From an uncultured Bacteroidales bacterium (GTDB taxonomy: Bacteria; Bacteroidota; Bacteroidia; Bacteroidales; UBA932): a DNA stretch of 52,493 nucleotides. Positions 17,150-25,310 of the stretch are shown here, piece by piece. Where the stretch lies: assembly GCA_934675095.1 (NCBI GenBank), contig CAKUPC010000005.1:1-52493 (forward strand), read 5' to 3'. The position numbers and the translations under genes were made by a program. The stretch's first letter is position 1. Each line of letters starts with the position of its first letter. The notes below the pieces were generated by a model that saw nothing but the letters and a program-made list of their open reading frames with translations, had not been told where the DNA came from and made no database searches.

Positions 17150-17187
17150 ATCCCCTCCCTCTCTGTTTTTGTGCTGGGGGAGGGGGA
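17150..17187. terminator. Probable bidirectional terminator hairpin
   Basis: ATCCCCTCCC (17150-17159) can pair with GGGAGGGG (17178-17185) across an 18-base loop. It lies between the convergent regulator and BIG2 lipoprotein genes. The T-tract is poor on both strands, so the call rests on hairpin and position. Confidence 0.4.
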
Positions 17188-17192
17188 TTCAT

Positions 17193-19808
17193 TTATTTGT
17201 GGCAGTGGAAAGTATAGGTTCTCTTGTATCCGTTGTCGTCCGTCACGCCCAGCTTGAGGTCGAGAGGGAAAGTCGCGGTTGATTTCGGAATGATAGTCAC
17301 CAGATATGCGTAGGTGCCTGAGATGTGGAAATTCTTTTCTGCCCTGAATGTCGAGAAATTTGAATATCCGGCCGCGCTTTTCGGGTCGTCCCAGCTTACG
17401 GCCATGCCCGGTGCATCTGCCGCCGTCGCGAATTTATATGAGACGGCGCGGCTGCTTCCCTTGAACTGAATTTCGACAGTGCCTCCGGTATTGCTGCATT
17501 CCGGTTCTTCCTTCCATGTCTCCCCCTGATCCGTGCTGTAATAGAGAATGAGTGAGGACGAGAATACCGTCTTGTTTCTGAGATACGCGCTCGTTGATAA
17601 TGATGAACTTGAATACGAGTCGTTTATGCTGATGAACAGCTTGGTCTCATAGTCCCCCTCGTATTTAACGCAGGCGACATGATAGTCCGACATATTCTTT
17701 TTCTCGGCGGAAGTATATTTCATCGTCTCGGAGAACGTCCAGAAACCTGGTCTTGCGAGACTGCTGCCGGCCTCCGACTTCGCGAGTTTCAGGTATGCGA
17801 CGCCGTACAGGTATGCCCCGCTTGTCAGTTCCTTCCACCCGGAAGCGGACGGGTCAGGGGAGGCGTAGTTGTAGTATATCTTCATGTCTTTCGTCAGGTG
17901 GAAATCTCCGGTCTCAAAAGTCGCGCTGATTTCCTTGCCGATTTGGTCTATTGCCGTGACGGTTGTCTTCCCCTTCTTTATGCTGCGGACATCGTATCTG
18001 TAGATGTTTTTTCCGTTGTCATTCCAATAAATAGGGGTGACGTCGAAGATGTTGCCGAATTCTTTGTCTGTTTTCCATTTCAGCAGGCTTGACTTCAATT
18101 CCTCCTTCGTGTCTTCGTTCCATATCACTATTCTTGCATTCTGACCGATGTCAATCATGGTGGTTTCTTCGTCGTCAATGAAGGCTTTGATTTTGTGATT
18201 GCCGAATACAAACGGCTGCAAAATCTTGACGTCACATTTGATGACGCTGCCTTCATCGTCTGTCACCGTGAGCTTTGCGATTGTTTCACCTGAAGATAGC
18301 GCTCTTGTTGTCTTTGCGCTCAGGACAGTCTCGCTGCCTGTCGTCTGCGAGAGCTTGAGGATGTCGCCTGATGCCTCCCATTTTGCAGAGTCGAAACTAA
18401 TTTTGCTGCCGGATGCGTCGATGAGGCACAGCTGGTATTTCATGCTTTCATCGTATGTAGCACGCAGTGTTACCGTACTGATACCTGCCGGCCCGGAGGC
18501 TGTCATATACCCGATTTTAGTCCCTTCCGGGAAGTGGGCCGGCCGTACTTTCACGATGAACGAGAGCTTCTTTCCTGTGTCGTCGGTCGCTGTGATTGTT
18601 GACTCTCCGTATTCGTCGGCAGTCTTGACAATGGCGGCGGATGCGTAACCCGTAGCGGATGCCTCCACGCCTTCGATTGTCGCTATCTTTTCGTTGCTGC
18701 TGGTCCATCTTGCCCGGTAGCCTTCATTGAGGAAAAGCCTGAGCGTCGCGTTTCGGGACATCTCCTCGATTGCCTTCACGCTCTCGGCCGTTGATTTCCA
18801 GATTTTTGCGTCGTCGCCGAACGGCGTGCCGCCCTTGTTCACGATGAAGCTCATCGTGGCTTCGCCCTTGTCGTCGCTGTAGGAAAGACTTATTTCCGCT
18901 GCTCCGGTTTCCTCGCCCTCTGACAGAAGCACCGCAATGCCCCTTTCCTTGTCGAACGAGCCGGTTGAAACCGTATAAACTTTCTTGTTACCTGATGTGA
19001 CTGTCAATTTGGAGGCTTCGATGCTGCGGAACGGGATCAGCGAGAACCAGAACTGGAGATTTCCGTCCTTGTCAACGCTCTTCACGCTCTTGAAATCGAC
19101 GGTTTCCCCGTCAGAGACGGCGATGAGGTCGCTTGTCGTGACGGGCTCGGCCTTGTCGAAGTACTTTATGGCTGCCGGCTTGTCAAATGTTCTTATCAGA
19201 ACCTCCTGACTCTCAAGCCCGTCGTCGTATTCTTCCTTCGGTGCGACCATAAGGCGCGTCTTGCCGTCGGCTTTCACCGCTTTCACATAAGCCGTGCCCT
19301 CGCGCACTTCGACAACGGCGATTTCCTCGTCCGCGACAGTCCAGTCGAACGAGCCGGCGTTTGCGTCTTCCGGATTGACGGTGAGGCTGATTTCGCTCTC
19401 CGCGCCGACATAGACATTCATTTCCGCCGGCAGGCTGAAACTCTCCACAGGAATTGCGCGTACTTTCAGGCGGACTGTCTTTGTCGCCTTGCCGGCGCTT
19501 GCCGTAATCGTTGCCTCGCCCGGAGCGATTGCCGTGACGCGGGCGTTCTTGACCGACGCTATGTTCGGGTCATCGATGCTCCACTCTATCTTTGCATTTT
19601 TTGCGGATTCCGGCACTACGCTGTACCTGATTCTCTCCGTGTCTCCCTGAATGAGCGTCAGTTGCCCGTCGGCTGGCTCCGTGATTACGATTTCCTGAAC
19701 CTCAATATCTTCCGTCCCAGAGACCTGAGGCTTGTTGCATGATGCCGCAGAAAGAAGAAGCGCCGCCGCTGCACATCCGGCAGCATGAATGGAAAATTTC
19801 TGTTTCAT
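17193..19808 (-). CDS. Large Ig-like (BIG2) lipoprotein
   Basis: This 871-residue lipoprotein has lipidation expected at Cys24 (LSAASC). It begins with bacterial Ig-like group 2 domains at about 38-115 (IASVKNARVTAIAPGEATITASAG) and 116-205. Further beta-rich Ig-like segments follow to about residue 640 (for example IATIEGVEASATGYASAAIV and EYGESTITATDDTGKK). The C-terminal 200 residues lack a recognisable family. Such proteins are usually displayed at the cell surface as adhesins or scaffold proteins. It is transcribed alone and carries an upstream copy of the palindrome found at the envelope run. It converges on the luxR-type gene. Confidence 0.82.
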   Translation of the reverse strand: MKQKFSIHAAGCAAAALLLSAASCNKPQVSGTEDIEVQEIVITEPADGQLTLIQGDTERIRYSVVPESAKNAKIEWSIDDPNIASVKNARVTAIAPGEATITASAGKATKTVRLKVRAIPVESFSLPAEMNVYVGAESEISLTVNPEDANAGSFDWTVADEEIAVVEVREGTAYVKAVKADGKTRLMVAPKEEYDDGLESQEVLIRTFDKPAAIKYFDKAEPVTTSDLIAVSDGETVDFKSVKSVDKDGNLQFWFSLIPFRSIEASKLTVTSGNKKVYTVSTGSFDKERGIAVLLSEGEETGAAEISLSYSDDKGEATMSFIVNKGGTPFGDDAKIWKSTAESVKAIEEMSRNATLRLFLNEGYRARWTSSNEKIATIEGVEASATGYASAAIVKTADEYGESTITATDDTGKKLSFIVKVRPAHFPEGTKIGYMTASGPAGISTVTLRATYDESMKYQLCLIDASGSKISFDSAKWEASGDILKLSQTTGSETVLSAKTTRALSSGETIAKLTVTDDEGSVIKCDVKILQPFVFGNHKIKAFIDDEETTMIDIGQNARIVIWNEDTKEELKSSLLKWKTDKEFGNIFDVTPIYWNDNGKNIYRYDVRSIKKGKTTVTAIDQIGKEISATFETGDFHLTKDMKIYYNYASPDPSASGWKELTSGAYLYGVAYLKLAKSEAGSSLARPGFWTFSETMKYTSAEKKNMSDYHVACVKYEGDYETKLFISINDSYSSSSLSTSAYLRNKTVFSSSLILYYSTDQGETWKEEPECSNTGGTVEIQFKGSSRAVSYKFATAADAPGMAVSWDDPKSAAGYSNFSTFRAEKNFHISGTYAYLVTIIPKSTATFPLDLKLGVTDDNGYKRTYTFHCHK

Positions 19809-19843
19809 AACTATGCGATTTTATCATTTTTCATTTAACCGCA

Positions 19844-19851
19844 CAAATTTA
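19844..19851 (-). promoter_or_regulatory. -7 box of the BIG2 lipoprotein gene
   Basis: On the minus strand the box reads TAAATTTG (TAnnTTTG). An ATTG -33-like element (19872-19875) lies 20 bases upstream and merges into the palindrome at 19875-19890. The leader would be about 30 bases. Confidence 0.55.
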
Positions 19852-19871
19852 TCCACAGAACCCTCTCCTGA

Positions 19872-19890
19872 CAATAGGTAATATTACCTA
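19872..19890. promoter_or_regulatory. Putative operator palindrome, copy 2
   Basis: TAGGTAATATTACCTA (19875-19890) is a perfect 16-base palindrome. Bases 19872-19887 are identical to 15335-15350. From its AATAGG start to the -7 box there are 21 bases here and 22 at copy 1, so the geometry relative to the promoter is conserved. Confidence 0.65.
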
Positions 19891-19954
19891 ATTTTCAGAA
19901 CAGGGCAACAAAGGGCAGAAAAATAGAAGAAAAACTGATTGAAAACGTCTGGAT

Positions 19955-20066
19955 GGAAGAGGTCGGCAAGGCTTGCGGGGGCTTTTGAACCGCAGCAACC
20001 TTGATGGTTGTGAGGATTCAAAAGCCCCCGCGTAACGCAGCAGACCGCCTCTATTCGGCCTCTTCC
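19955..20066 (-). repeat. Structured 3-prime element, copy C (after yebC)
   Basis: In the yebC sense the element begins in the last codons of yebC. GGAAGAGG at 20066-20059 pairs with CCTCTTCC at 19962-19955. A perfect 15-base stem is formed by 20017-20031 and 19975-19989. The inner hairpin is formed by GGTTG (20006-20010) and CAACC (19996-20000) as written on the plus strand. The blocks AATCCTCA and CGGTT are shared with copies A and B. On the minus strand no T-tract follows, so it is not a plain intrinsic terminator. Confidence 0.75.
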
Positions 20067-20791
20067 TTCATCGTGTGATATACATTCTGCACATCGTCAT
20101 CCTCCTCGATTTTCTCGATGAGCTTGTTGATTTCAGCGCGGTCTTCAGGAGAAACCTCCACAAGCTCGCAGTTAGGGATGCGGGTGAACTCGGCGGAAAT
20201 CAGCTCGTAGCCGTGGTCCTCGATGTACTTCTGGATGGCGTTGAATGAGGTGTATTCGCCGTAAATCACGATTTCCTTCTCCTCGTCCTCGTTCTCCTCC
20301 TCGAAAACCTCGTCAACTCCGAGGTCAATCAGCTCAAGCTCAAGCTCTTCAAGGTCAATCTTGCCGTTGTCCTTGATGCGGAACATGGACTTGTGGTCGA
20401 AAAGGTACTCGACGCTGCCGGACGTTCCGAGCGAGCCGCCGAACTTGGTGAAGTATGAACGGACATTTGCAACCGTCCTGTTGTTGTTGTCGGTCGCGGC
20501 CTCGACGAGAACGGCGATTCCGTGAGGAGCGCGTCCTTCGAGCACAACCTCCTTGTAGTCCGCCTGATCCTTCTCTGACGCCCTCTTGATTGCCCTTTCT
20601 ATGTTCTCCTTAGGCATATTTTCGGATCTTGCCGTCTGTATCAGCGCGCGAAGACGCGGGTTTCCGGTCACGTCATGACCGCCCTGCTTCACGGCAATGG
20701 TGATTTCCTTTCCGATTTTCGTGAATGTCTTGGCCATGTGGCCCCATCTCTTGAACTTCCTTTCCTTGCGGAACTCAAATGCTCTTCCCAT
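20051..20791 (-). CDS. yebC: YebC/PmpR family translation or DNA-binding factor
   Basis: This 246-residue protein has the Bacteroidetes start MGRAFEFRKERKFKRWGHMAK. The conserved GGHDVTGNPRLRALIQTARSENMPKENIERAIKRA segment is spread over about residues 37-71. The acidic middle domain (EVFEEENEDEEKEI) and C-terminal domain are complete. YebC proteins were first called transcription regulators; some members help ribosomes through proline stretches. The only TAnnTTTG-like box (20796-20803) is so close to the ATG that the mRNA would be nearly leaderless. Its 3-prime end merges into structured element C. Confidence 0.92.
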   Translation of the reverse strand: MGRAFEFRKERKFKRWGHMAKTFTKIGKEITIAVKQGGHDVTGNPRLRALIQTARSENMPKENIERAIKRASEKDQADYKEVVLEGRAPHGIAVLVEAATDNNNRTVANVRSYFTKFGGSLGTSGSVEYLFDHKSMFRIKDNGKIDLEELELELIDLGVDEVFEEENEDEEKEIVIYGEYTSFNAIQKYIEDHGYELISAEFTRIPNCELVEVSPEDRAEINKLIEKIEEDDDVQNVYHTMKEEAE

Positions 20792-20840
20792 ATTTCAAAA
20801 GTATGTGTTTTTCTGTTTTCCGAAACTGATTCAAAACCGC

Positions 20841-20869
20841 ATAAAAAGAGGGGTGCTCAAGCCCCTCTT
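20841..20869 (-). terminator. Intrinsic terminator of the TPR gene
   Basis: Read on the minus strand, AAGAGGGG (20869-20862) and CCCCTCTT (20853-20846) form an 8-bp stem with an 8-base loop, followed by a run of T (20847-20843). It lies 10 bases after the stop of the TPR gene. It is the clearest intrinsic terminator in the window. Confidence 0.75.
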
Positions 20870-20878
20870 CATGCAATT

Positions 20879-21550
20879 CTACTTGTTTTCAATCCTTGAA
20901 ATGTATTTGTCAATCTCGCGTCCCTCGATTGAATAAGGATACTGATCCTTGACCTTCTTGTAGAGGGCAAGCGCCTTGTCGTCGTTTCCGAGCTTCTCGC
21001 ATACGGCTGCGGCCTTCATGATGTAGCCTGCGGCGAAGACATTGTCCTTCTTTGCGGCGGCCTTCTCGAAGCAGTCGAGAGCCTGTGCGTAGTCCTGAAG
21101 ACCTACATAAGCGTCACCCTTGCAGGCGATTGCACGCGGCGCGAGGAAATCGTCGCCTCCCTTGTACTTGTTGAGATACTCGATAGCATCCTCGTAGTTC
21201 TTGAGCTTCAGTTCGCAGACTCCGGCGTAGTAATAGACGGCGTCGCCGCCCTTGGTGCCGTACTGGTCGATAATCTGCACGAATCCGAGATTATCACCGT
21301 CGCCGTTAAGGGCAACCTCCCAGTTCTCGGCGTTGAAGTTCCTCTCGGCAATCACCACCTGGGACTTGGCATCCTCGACAGCCGCCTGCCAGTAGAACTT
21401 GTAGAAGCAGTATGAGCCTGCCGCGATGACGACTACGGCAGTGAGGATTCCGATGAGGAGTTTCTTGTTTTTATTGAAGAACTCGTCGGTCTTGGAAACA
21501 GCATTGACAACCGTCTCTGCATTTTCCGCATTCTTGTTTACCTGTGACAT
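20879..21550 (-). CDS. Membrane-anchored tetratricopeptide protein
   Basis: This 223-residue protein has a cytoplasmic N-terminus and one membrane helix (LLIGILTAVVVIAAGSYCFY, about 33-52). A TPR domain follows with repeats such as AVYYYAGVCELKLKNYEDAI and ALDCFEKAAAKKDNVFAAGY. The shape matches the YfgM/ancillary translocon type and Bacteroidetes tetratricopeptide proteins next to recF. A role in envelope protein handling is likely but unproven. It has its own promoter and terminator and diverges from recF. Confidence 0.75.
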   Translation of the reverse strand: MSQVNKNAENAETVVNAVSKTDEFFNKNKKLLIGILTAVVVIAAGSYCFYKFYWQAAVEDAKSQVVIAERNFNAENWEVALNGDGDNLGFVQIIDQYGTKGGDAVYYYAGVCELKLKNYEDAIEYLNKYKGGDDFLAPRAIACKGDAYVGLQDYAQALDCFEKAAAKKDNVFAAGYIMKAAAVCEKLGNDDKALALYKKVKDQYPYSIEGREIDKYISRIENK

Positions 21551-21608
21551 TGTTATAAAATTTTAATATTATTCGTGTTTCCCGGACATGGTTATCCGTT
21601 TTAGCCCG

Positions 21609-21639
21609 CAAAAATATGAAAAATTGTCCAATTTTCAAA
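21609..21639 (-). promoter_or_regulatory. Promoter of the TPR gene
   Basis: On the minus strand TTTG (21636-21639), 19 bases, then TATTTTTG (21609-21616) matches the Bacteroidetes consensus in both boxes and spacing. Confidence 0.75.
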
Positions 21640-21688
21640 AGATAGGAATCATAATTCCGTGAAAAAGACAAATTCACGGGAAAATTCA

Positions 21689-21696
21689 TAACTTTG
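21689..21696 (+). promoter_or_regulatory. -7 box of recF
   Basis: TAACTTTG matches TAnnTTTG and lies 36 bases before the recF ATG. No good -33 box is visible at 19-20 bases upstream. Confidence 0.55.
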
Positions 21697-21732
21697 CAGC
21701 CGTTATTTCATATTGTTTTATAGACGAGAGTT

Positions 21733-22833
21733 ATGCCGATTCTTCAGAAAATAGTCATCTCCAATTTCAGGAACATTGAGTTTCAGGAACTTGAGTTCTC
21801 CCCGAAAATCAACTGCATCTGGGGGAACAACGGAGAGGGGAAGACCAATCTCCTGGACGCGGTGTATTATCTTTCTATGACAAAGAGCGCCCTCGGAATC
21901 AGCGACGGCTTCAACTGCCGGCACGGACAGGACGGATTTTCCATTGCGGGGACCTGCCTGATGCCCTCGTCGCTGAAGAACCGCTTTTCCATTGTCGTCA
22001 AAAAGGGGGAGGAGAAGAAGATTCGCTGCGACGACAAGCCTTACGGGCGGATTTCGGAACATATCGGCAAACTTCCGACGGTCATCATATCCCCGTCTGA
22101 CATATCGCTCGTCAGCGATTCGGGGGAGGAGAGACGGCGCTTCATGAACGCGGTGATTTCCCAGATTGATAAGGAGTATCTTTCAGCAATCCAACAATAT
22201 AACCGTCTCCTCGCGCAGAGGAACAAGATGCTCAAGGACGGGGTCGGCGACGCGACCCTGCTGGAAATCATGGACATGAAGATGTCCTCGCACGCGGATT
22301 TCATCCACGGGAAGAGGGCTGAGCTGTGCGGGCCGCTGACGGAGGCCGTGAACGAGTACTACCGGAGGCTGAGCGGGGGAGGCGAGTCGGTCTCGATACG
22401 CTATCGTTCGGACATCGGCAAGGCTCCGCTGGAACAGCTGCTGAAGGAGTCTCTGGAGAGGGACAGGATTATGAAATATACGACCGTGGGCATCCAGAGG
22501 GACGACTTCCTCTTCGAGATGGACGGCTATCCGATTCGCCGCTGCGGCTCTCAGGGGCAGCAGAAGTCGTTCCTTCTGGCGCTGAAGCTCGCGCAGTTTG
22601 ACCTCATGCGCAGGGCCTTCGGGTTCGCTCCGATTCTGCTTCTGGACGATGTCTTCGACAAGCTGGACATGAACCGGACAAGGAACCTGCTTGAGATGGT
22701 CTCCAGCGAGGATTTCGGGCAGATTTTCATCACGGACAGCAACAAGGTGCGCCTTGCCTCGCTGGTCGATGGACTGGCTGACGACAGGGCTTTTTTCGAG
22801 ACTGTCGGGGGAGTGTTCATCAGGACGGAGTGA
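21733..22833 (+). CDS. recF: DNA replication/repair protein RecF
   Basis: This 366-residue SMC-like ATPase loads RecA at gapped DNA together with RecO and RecR. The Walker A motif GNNGEGKTN spans residues 31-39 (Lys37), the ABC signature region CGSQGQQKS is near 273, and Walker B ILLLDDVFDKLD is near 301. The start MPILQKIVISNFRN is the normal RecF N-terminus. A DUF721 gene follows 41 bases downstream, a common Bacteroidetes arrangement. Confidence 0.95.
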   Translation: MPILQKIVISNFRNIEFQELEFSPKINCIWGNNGEGKTNLLDAVYYLSMTKSALGISDGFNCRHGQDGFSIAGTCLMPSSLKNRFSIVVKKGEEKKIRCDDKPYGRISEHIGKLPTVIISPSDISLVSDSGEERRRFMNAVISQIDKEYLSAIQQYNRLLAQRNKMLKDGVGDATLLEIMDMKMSSHADFIHGKRAELCGPLTEAVNEYYRRLSGGGESVSIRYRSDIGKAPLEQLLKESLERDRIMKYTTVGIQRDDFLFEMDGYPIRRCGSQGQQKSFLLALKLAQFDLMRRAFGFAPILLLDDVFDKLDMNRTRNLLEMVSSEDFGQIFITDSNKVRLASLVDGLADDRAFFETVGGVFIRTE

Positions 22834-22874
22834 GGGTATGATTAGGACGGTGCAAGGTTAGTCAGGAAAGGATT

Positions 22875-23270
22875 ATGGCAGGAAAAGGATATTCGGATGA
22901 GTTCACGAAAGAGATGATCCGCCGTCGCGAGGCCACGGAGGGAGACCCGCTGCGCCGCCGTGAGGCAGTGAATCTGGGCTCGATGCTCAGGTTCTATCTC
23001 CGTGACGCGGGATTGATGCCGGGATGGAACAGCAGCCGGGTGTATATGGCCTGGAACAGCGTCTCTGGCGTTTCCGCCTACACTCTCAGCGCGAATTTCG
23101 TGAAAGGTGTCCTCTACTGCGGGCTCTCGTCGTCGATGGTGCGCAACCAGCTCTATTTCCAGAAGGACATCCTGCTGGCGGAGCTGAACCGCGCCCTGCG
23201 TGCCGACACAATGTTTTTCGGTCTTCCCCCGGACGGCTCCGACCCGGTGAAGGCGCTGGTGCTGAAATAG
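22875..23270 (+). CDS. DUF721 (DciA-like) protein
   Basis: This 131-residue protein carries a DUF721 domain at about residues 40-120, ending in the typical segment LYCGLSSSMVRNQLYFQKD. DUF721 includes DciA, which loads the replicative helicase in bacteria lacking DnaC. Its place after recF fits a replication role. The N-terminal 30 residues are charged and variable. The gene is probably in one transcript with recF. Confidence 0.82.
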   Translation: MAGKGYSDEFTKEMIRRREATEGDPLRRREAVNLGSMLRFYLRDAGLMPGWNSSRVYMAWNSVSGVSAYTLSANFVKGVLYCGLSSSMVRNQLYFQKDILLAELNRALRADTMFFGLPPDGSDPVKALVLK

Positions 23271-23277
23271 AAGTTTT

Positions 23278-23291
23278 CCCCGTTTGCGGGG
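23278..23291. terminator. Small hairpin between the DUF721 gene and pdxB
   Basis: CCCCG (23278-23282), loop TTTG, CGGGG (23287-23291). No strong T-tract follows on the plus strand, so it may be a processing or attenuating hairpin rather than a full terminator. Confidence 0.3.
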
Positions 23292-23328
23292 TTGATGAAT
23301 ATATGAAATGCGTGAGGGATAATATTAT

Positions 23329-24360
23329 ATGAAGATAGTTGCTGACAGGAATATACCGTTTTTGGAGGGCGTGTTCGAGCCCTATTGCGAGGTCTCCTAC
23401 GTCGAGGGCAAGGAAATCGCCAGGGAGGACCTCGTTGATGCCGACGCCATTATAATAAGGACAAGGACGCGCTGCGACGCCTCTCTTCTCGACGGAACGA
23501 GGGTGAAGATGATAGCGACGGCGACGATAGGCACGGATCACATTGACTTTGACTATTGCGACGCCAACGGAATCGAGGTTCACAACGCCCAGGGCTGCAA
23601 TGCCGGCGGGGTCGCCCAGTATGTTTTCTCCGCCCTCTACGGAGTGGCCTCGCGCAAGGGGATTGCTCTGAACGGGGCGACTTTCGGCATAATCGGCGTC
23701 GGTCATGTCGGCTCCCTCGTGGAGACCATGGCGCGCAAGCTGGGCTTCAATGTCCTGCTCTGCGACCCTCCCCGCGCCGAAGCCGAAGGCCCGGAAGGCT
23801 TCTGCGACCTTGACACGCTTCTGTCAAACTCTCAGATTGTCACTATGCACACTCCTCTCGACGACACGACGAAGTTCATGGCGAATGAAAAGTTTTTCGC
23901 GAAGATGCGTCAGGGTGCGGTCTTCATCAACGCCTCCCGCGGCGAAGTCGTGGATGAGCACGCCCTCAAGGAATACATCCCTAAGCTCGGCGCCGTAATC
24001 ATAGACACGTGGAACCATGAGCCGGAGGTCGATGAGGAACTGATTGACATGGTCGATATAGCGACACCGCACATTGCCGGCTATTCCTATCAGGGCAAGC
24101 AGAACGGCACCGCGATGGCCGTCCGCGCCGTAGCCCGGCATTTCGGGATTGTGCAGCTCTATAATTTCTATCCCCGTTCCGACCATCAGGAGGAGCAGCC
24201 GCTGAAGCTCAATGTCGATGGGATGAGCCAGGGCGAAATCGCCGCCACCTTCCAGTACAACTACCCGATTTTCACCGACGACTTCATGTTCCGCCTCCAT
24301 CCGGATTCATTCGAAAAACTTCGTTCAGAATACAAGTACCGCCGCGAATTCTATGTCTAG
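23329..24360 (+). CDS. pdxB: 4-phosphoerythronate dehydrogenase
   Basis: This 343-residue D-2-hydroxyacid dehydrogenase acts in the DXP-dependent pyridoxal phosphate pathway, oxidising 4-phosphoerythronate. The NAD-binding motif GVGHVGSLVE lies near residues 124-133. Catalytic residues are Arg204 (NASRGEV), Glu231 (NHEPEVD) and His248 (TPHIAG). The segment TPHIAGYSYQGKQNGT is characteristic of PdxB within the superfamily. It is shorter than E. coli PdxB, which is usual for Bacteroidetes. It converges on the esterase gene with 44 bases between stops. Confidence 0.9.
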   Translation: MKIVADRNIPFLEGVFEPYCEVSYVEGKEIAREDLVDADAIIIRTRTRCDASLLDGTRVKMIATATIGTDHIDFDYCDANGIEVHNAQGCNAGGVAQYVFSALYGVASRKGIALNGATFGIIGVGHVGSLVETMARKLGFNVLLCDPPRAEAEGPEGFCDLDTLLSNSQIVTMHTPLDDTTKFMANEKFFAKMRQGAVFINASRGEVVDEHALKEYIPKLGAVIIDTWNHEPEVDEELIDMVDIATPHIAGYSYQGKQNGTAMAVRAVARHFGIVQLYNFYPRSDHQEEQPLKLNVDGMSQGEIAATFQYNYPIFTDDFMFRLHPDSFEKLRSEYKYRREFYV

Positions 24361-24404
24361 GAACAGCTTGCTTCCCCGCCGAATGTGAAATTTAAGAAGG
24401 CTCC

Positions 24405-25289
24405 TTAGTCCTTCCACAGCTGCTGCATGAACATTATGCTGTACTTCTCCCAGTTGCGCCAGTTGTGTCCTCCTCCGGACATGTAATATTGGTGCTGGTA
24501 CTCACGGGTCTTGAGATAGAAGTTGAACTGCTCCGTGGAGGCGAAGAAGATGTCCCATTTCCCGGCCATTATGGAATAGAGTTTCGGCGGGACGGTGAAC
24601 TGAACCGCCAGTCTTTTCTTGAGGTCGCGGTAAAATCCGGAGTGCTCCCCGTAGTGGAAGACCGGCTTGATCATCGGAGAGAAAAGTCCTATGTAGTTGA
24701 ACAGGTCAGGATTGAGGGCCGTGATGAATATGGTCTGGAGCGCCCCTACGGACAGGCCTGCTATTGCGCGCCCGTTCTTGTTCGGGATTGTACGGTACAG
24801 ACTGTCAATGGTTTTTATGACATCCGCAACGAAATATGTTTCCACCGCACCATTAACTTCGAGGACGGATTCCACGAGAGGCTTTTGCCTCGCCATCGCA
24901 TAGTCGGCGTCGTTGTCATACTCATTGCAGTTCGGCATCACGACAATCATCGGCCTTGTCTTGCCCTCACCGACAAGCAAGTCGACATTTTGCATGATAT
25001 TTCCTTTGTCAATCCAGGACGATTCGGTTCCCCTTGCTCCGTGGAGCAGGTATAATACGGGATAATCCGTTTCTGTATCGTGATAATTTTCAGGAAGATA
25101 TACGAACATTCTCCGCGCGCTGAGCCCAGACTGCGAACTCTTGCATAAAACTGTCTCCAGTGTTCCCTTTCCGACATATTCCGTCTTCACGGGAGCATAC
25201 TCCGTCCGTACATGCCTTGTTGCGGAACATGATGAAAAAACTGTCGCCAATACGGCAGCGCATAATATTTTCGATAAATTTCTTCCCAT
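24405..25289 (-). CDS. Lipoprotein esterase, esterase D/feruloyl-esterase-like
   Basis: This 294-residue alpha/beta-hydrolase has a lipoprotein signal (CAAVLATVFSSCS, Cys21). The fold markers are VLYLLHGARGTESSW, the nucleophile elbow GLSVGA with Ser180, and the C-terminal GGGHNWRNW with the catalytic histidine. Such enzymes release acetyl, feruloyl or other acyl groups from polysaccharides in the periplasm or at the surface. The substrate here is unknown. It starts 21 bases after the stop of the upstream ATPase gene, and no promoter of its own is visible. Confidence 0.85.
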   Translation of the reverse strand: MGRNLSKILCAAVLATVFSSCSATRHVRTEYAPVKTEYVGKGTLETVLCKSSQSGLSARRMFVYLPENYHDTETDYPVLYLLHGARGTESSWIDKGNIMQNVDLLVGEGKTRPMIVVMPNCNEYDNDADYAMARQKPLVESVLEVNGAVETYFVADVIKTIDSLYRTIPNKNGRAIAGLSVGALQTIFITALNPDLFNYIGLFSPMIKPVFHYGEHSGFYRDLKKRLAVQFTVPPKLYSIMAGKWDIFFASTEQFNFYLKTREYQHQYYMSGGGHNWRNWEKYSIMFMQQLWKD

Positions 25290-25310
25290 TCAAAACTGAT
25301 TTTGAGCTCG

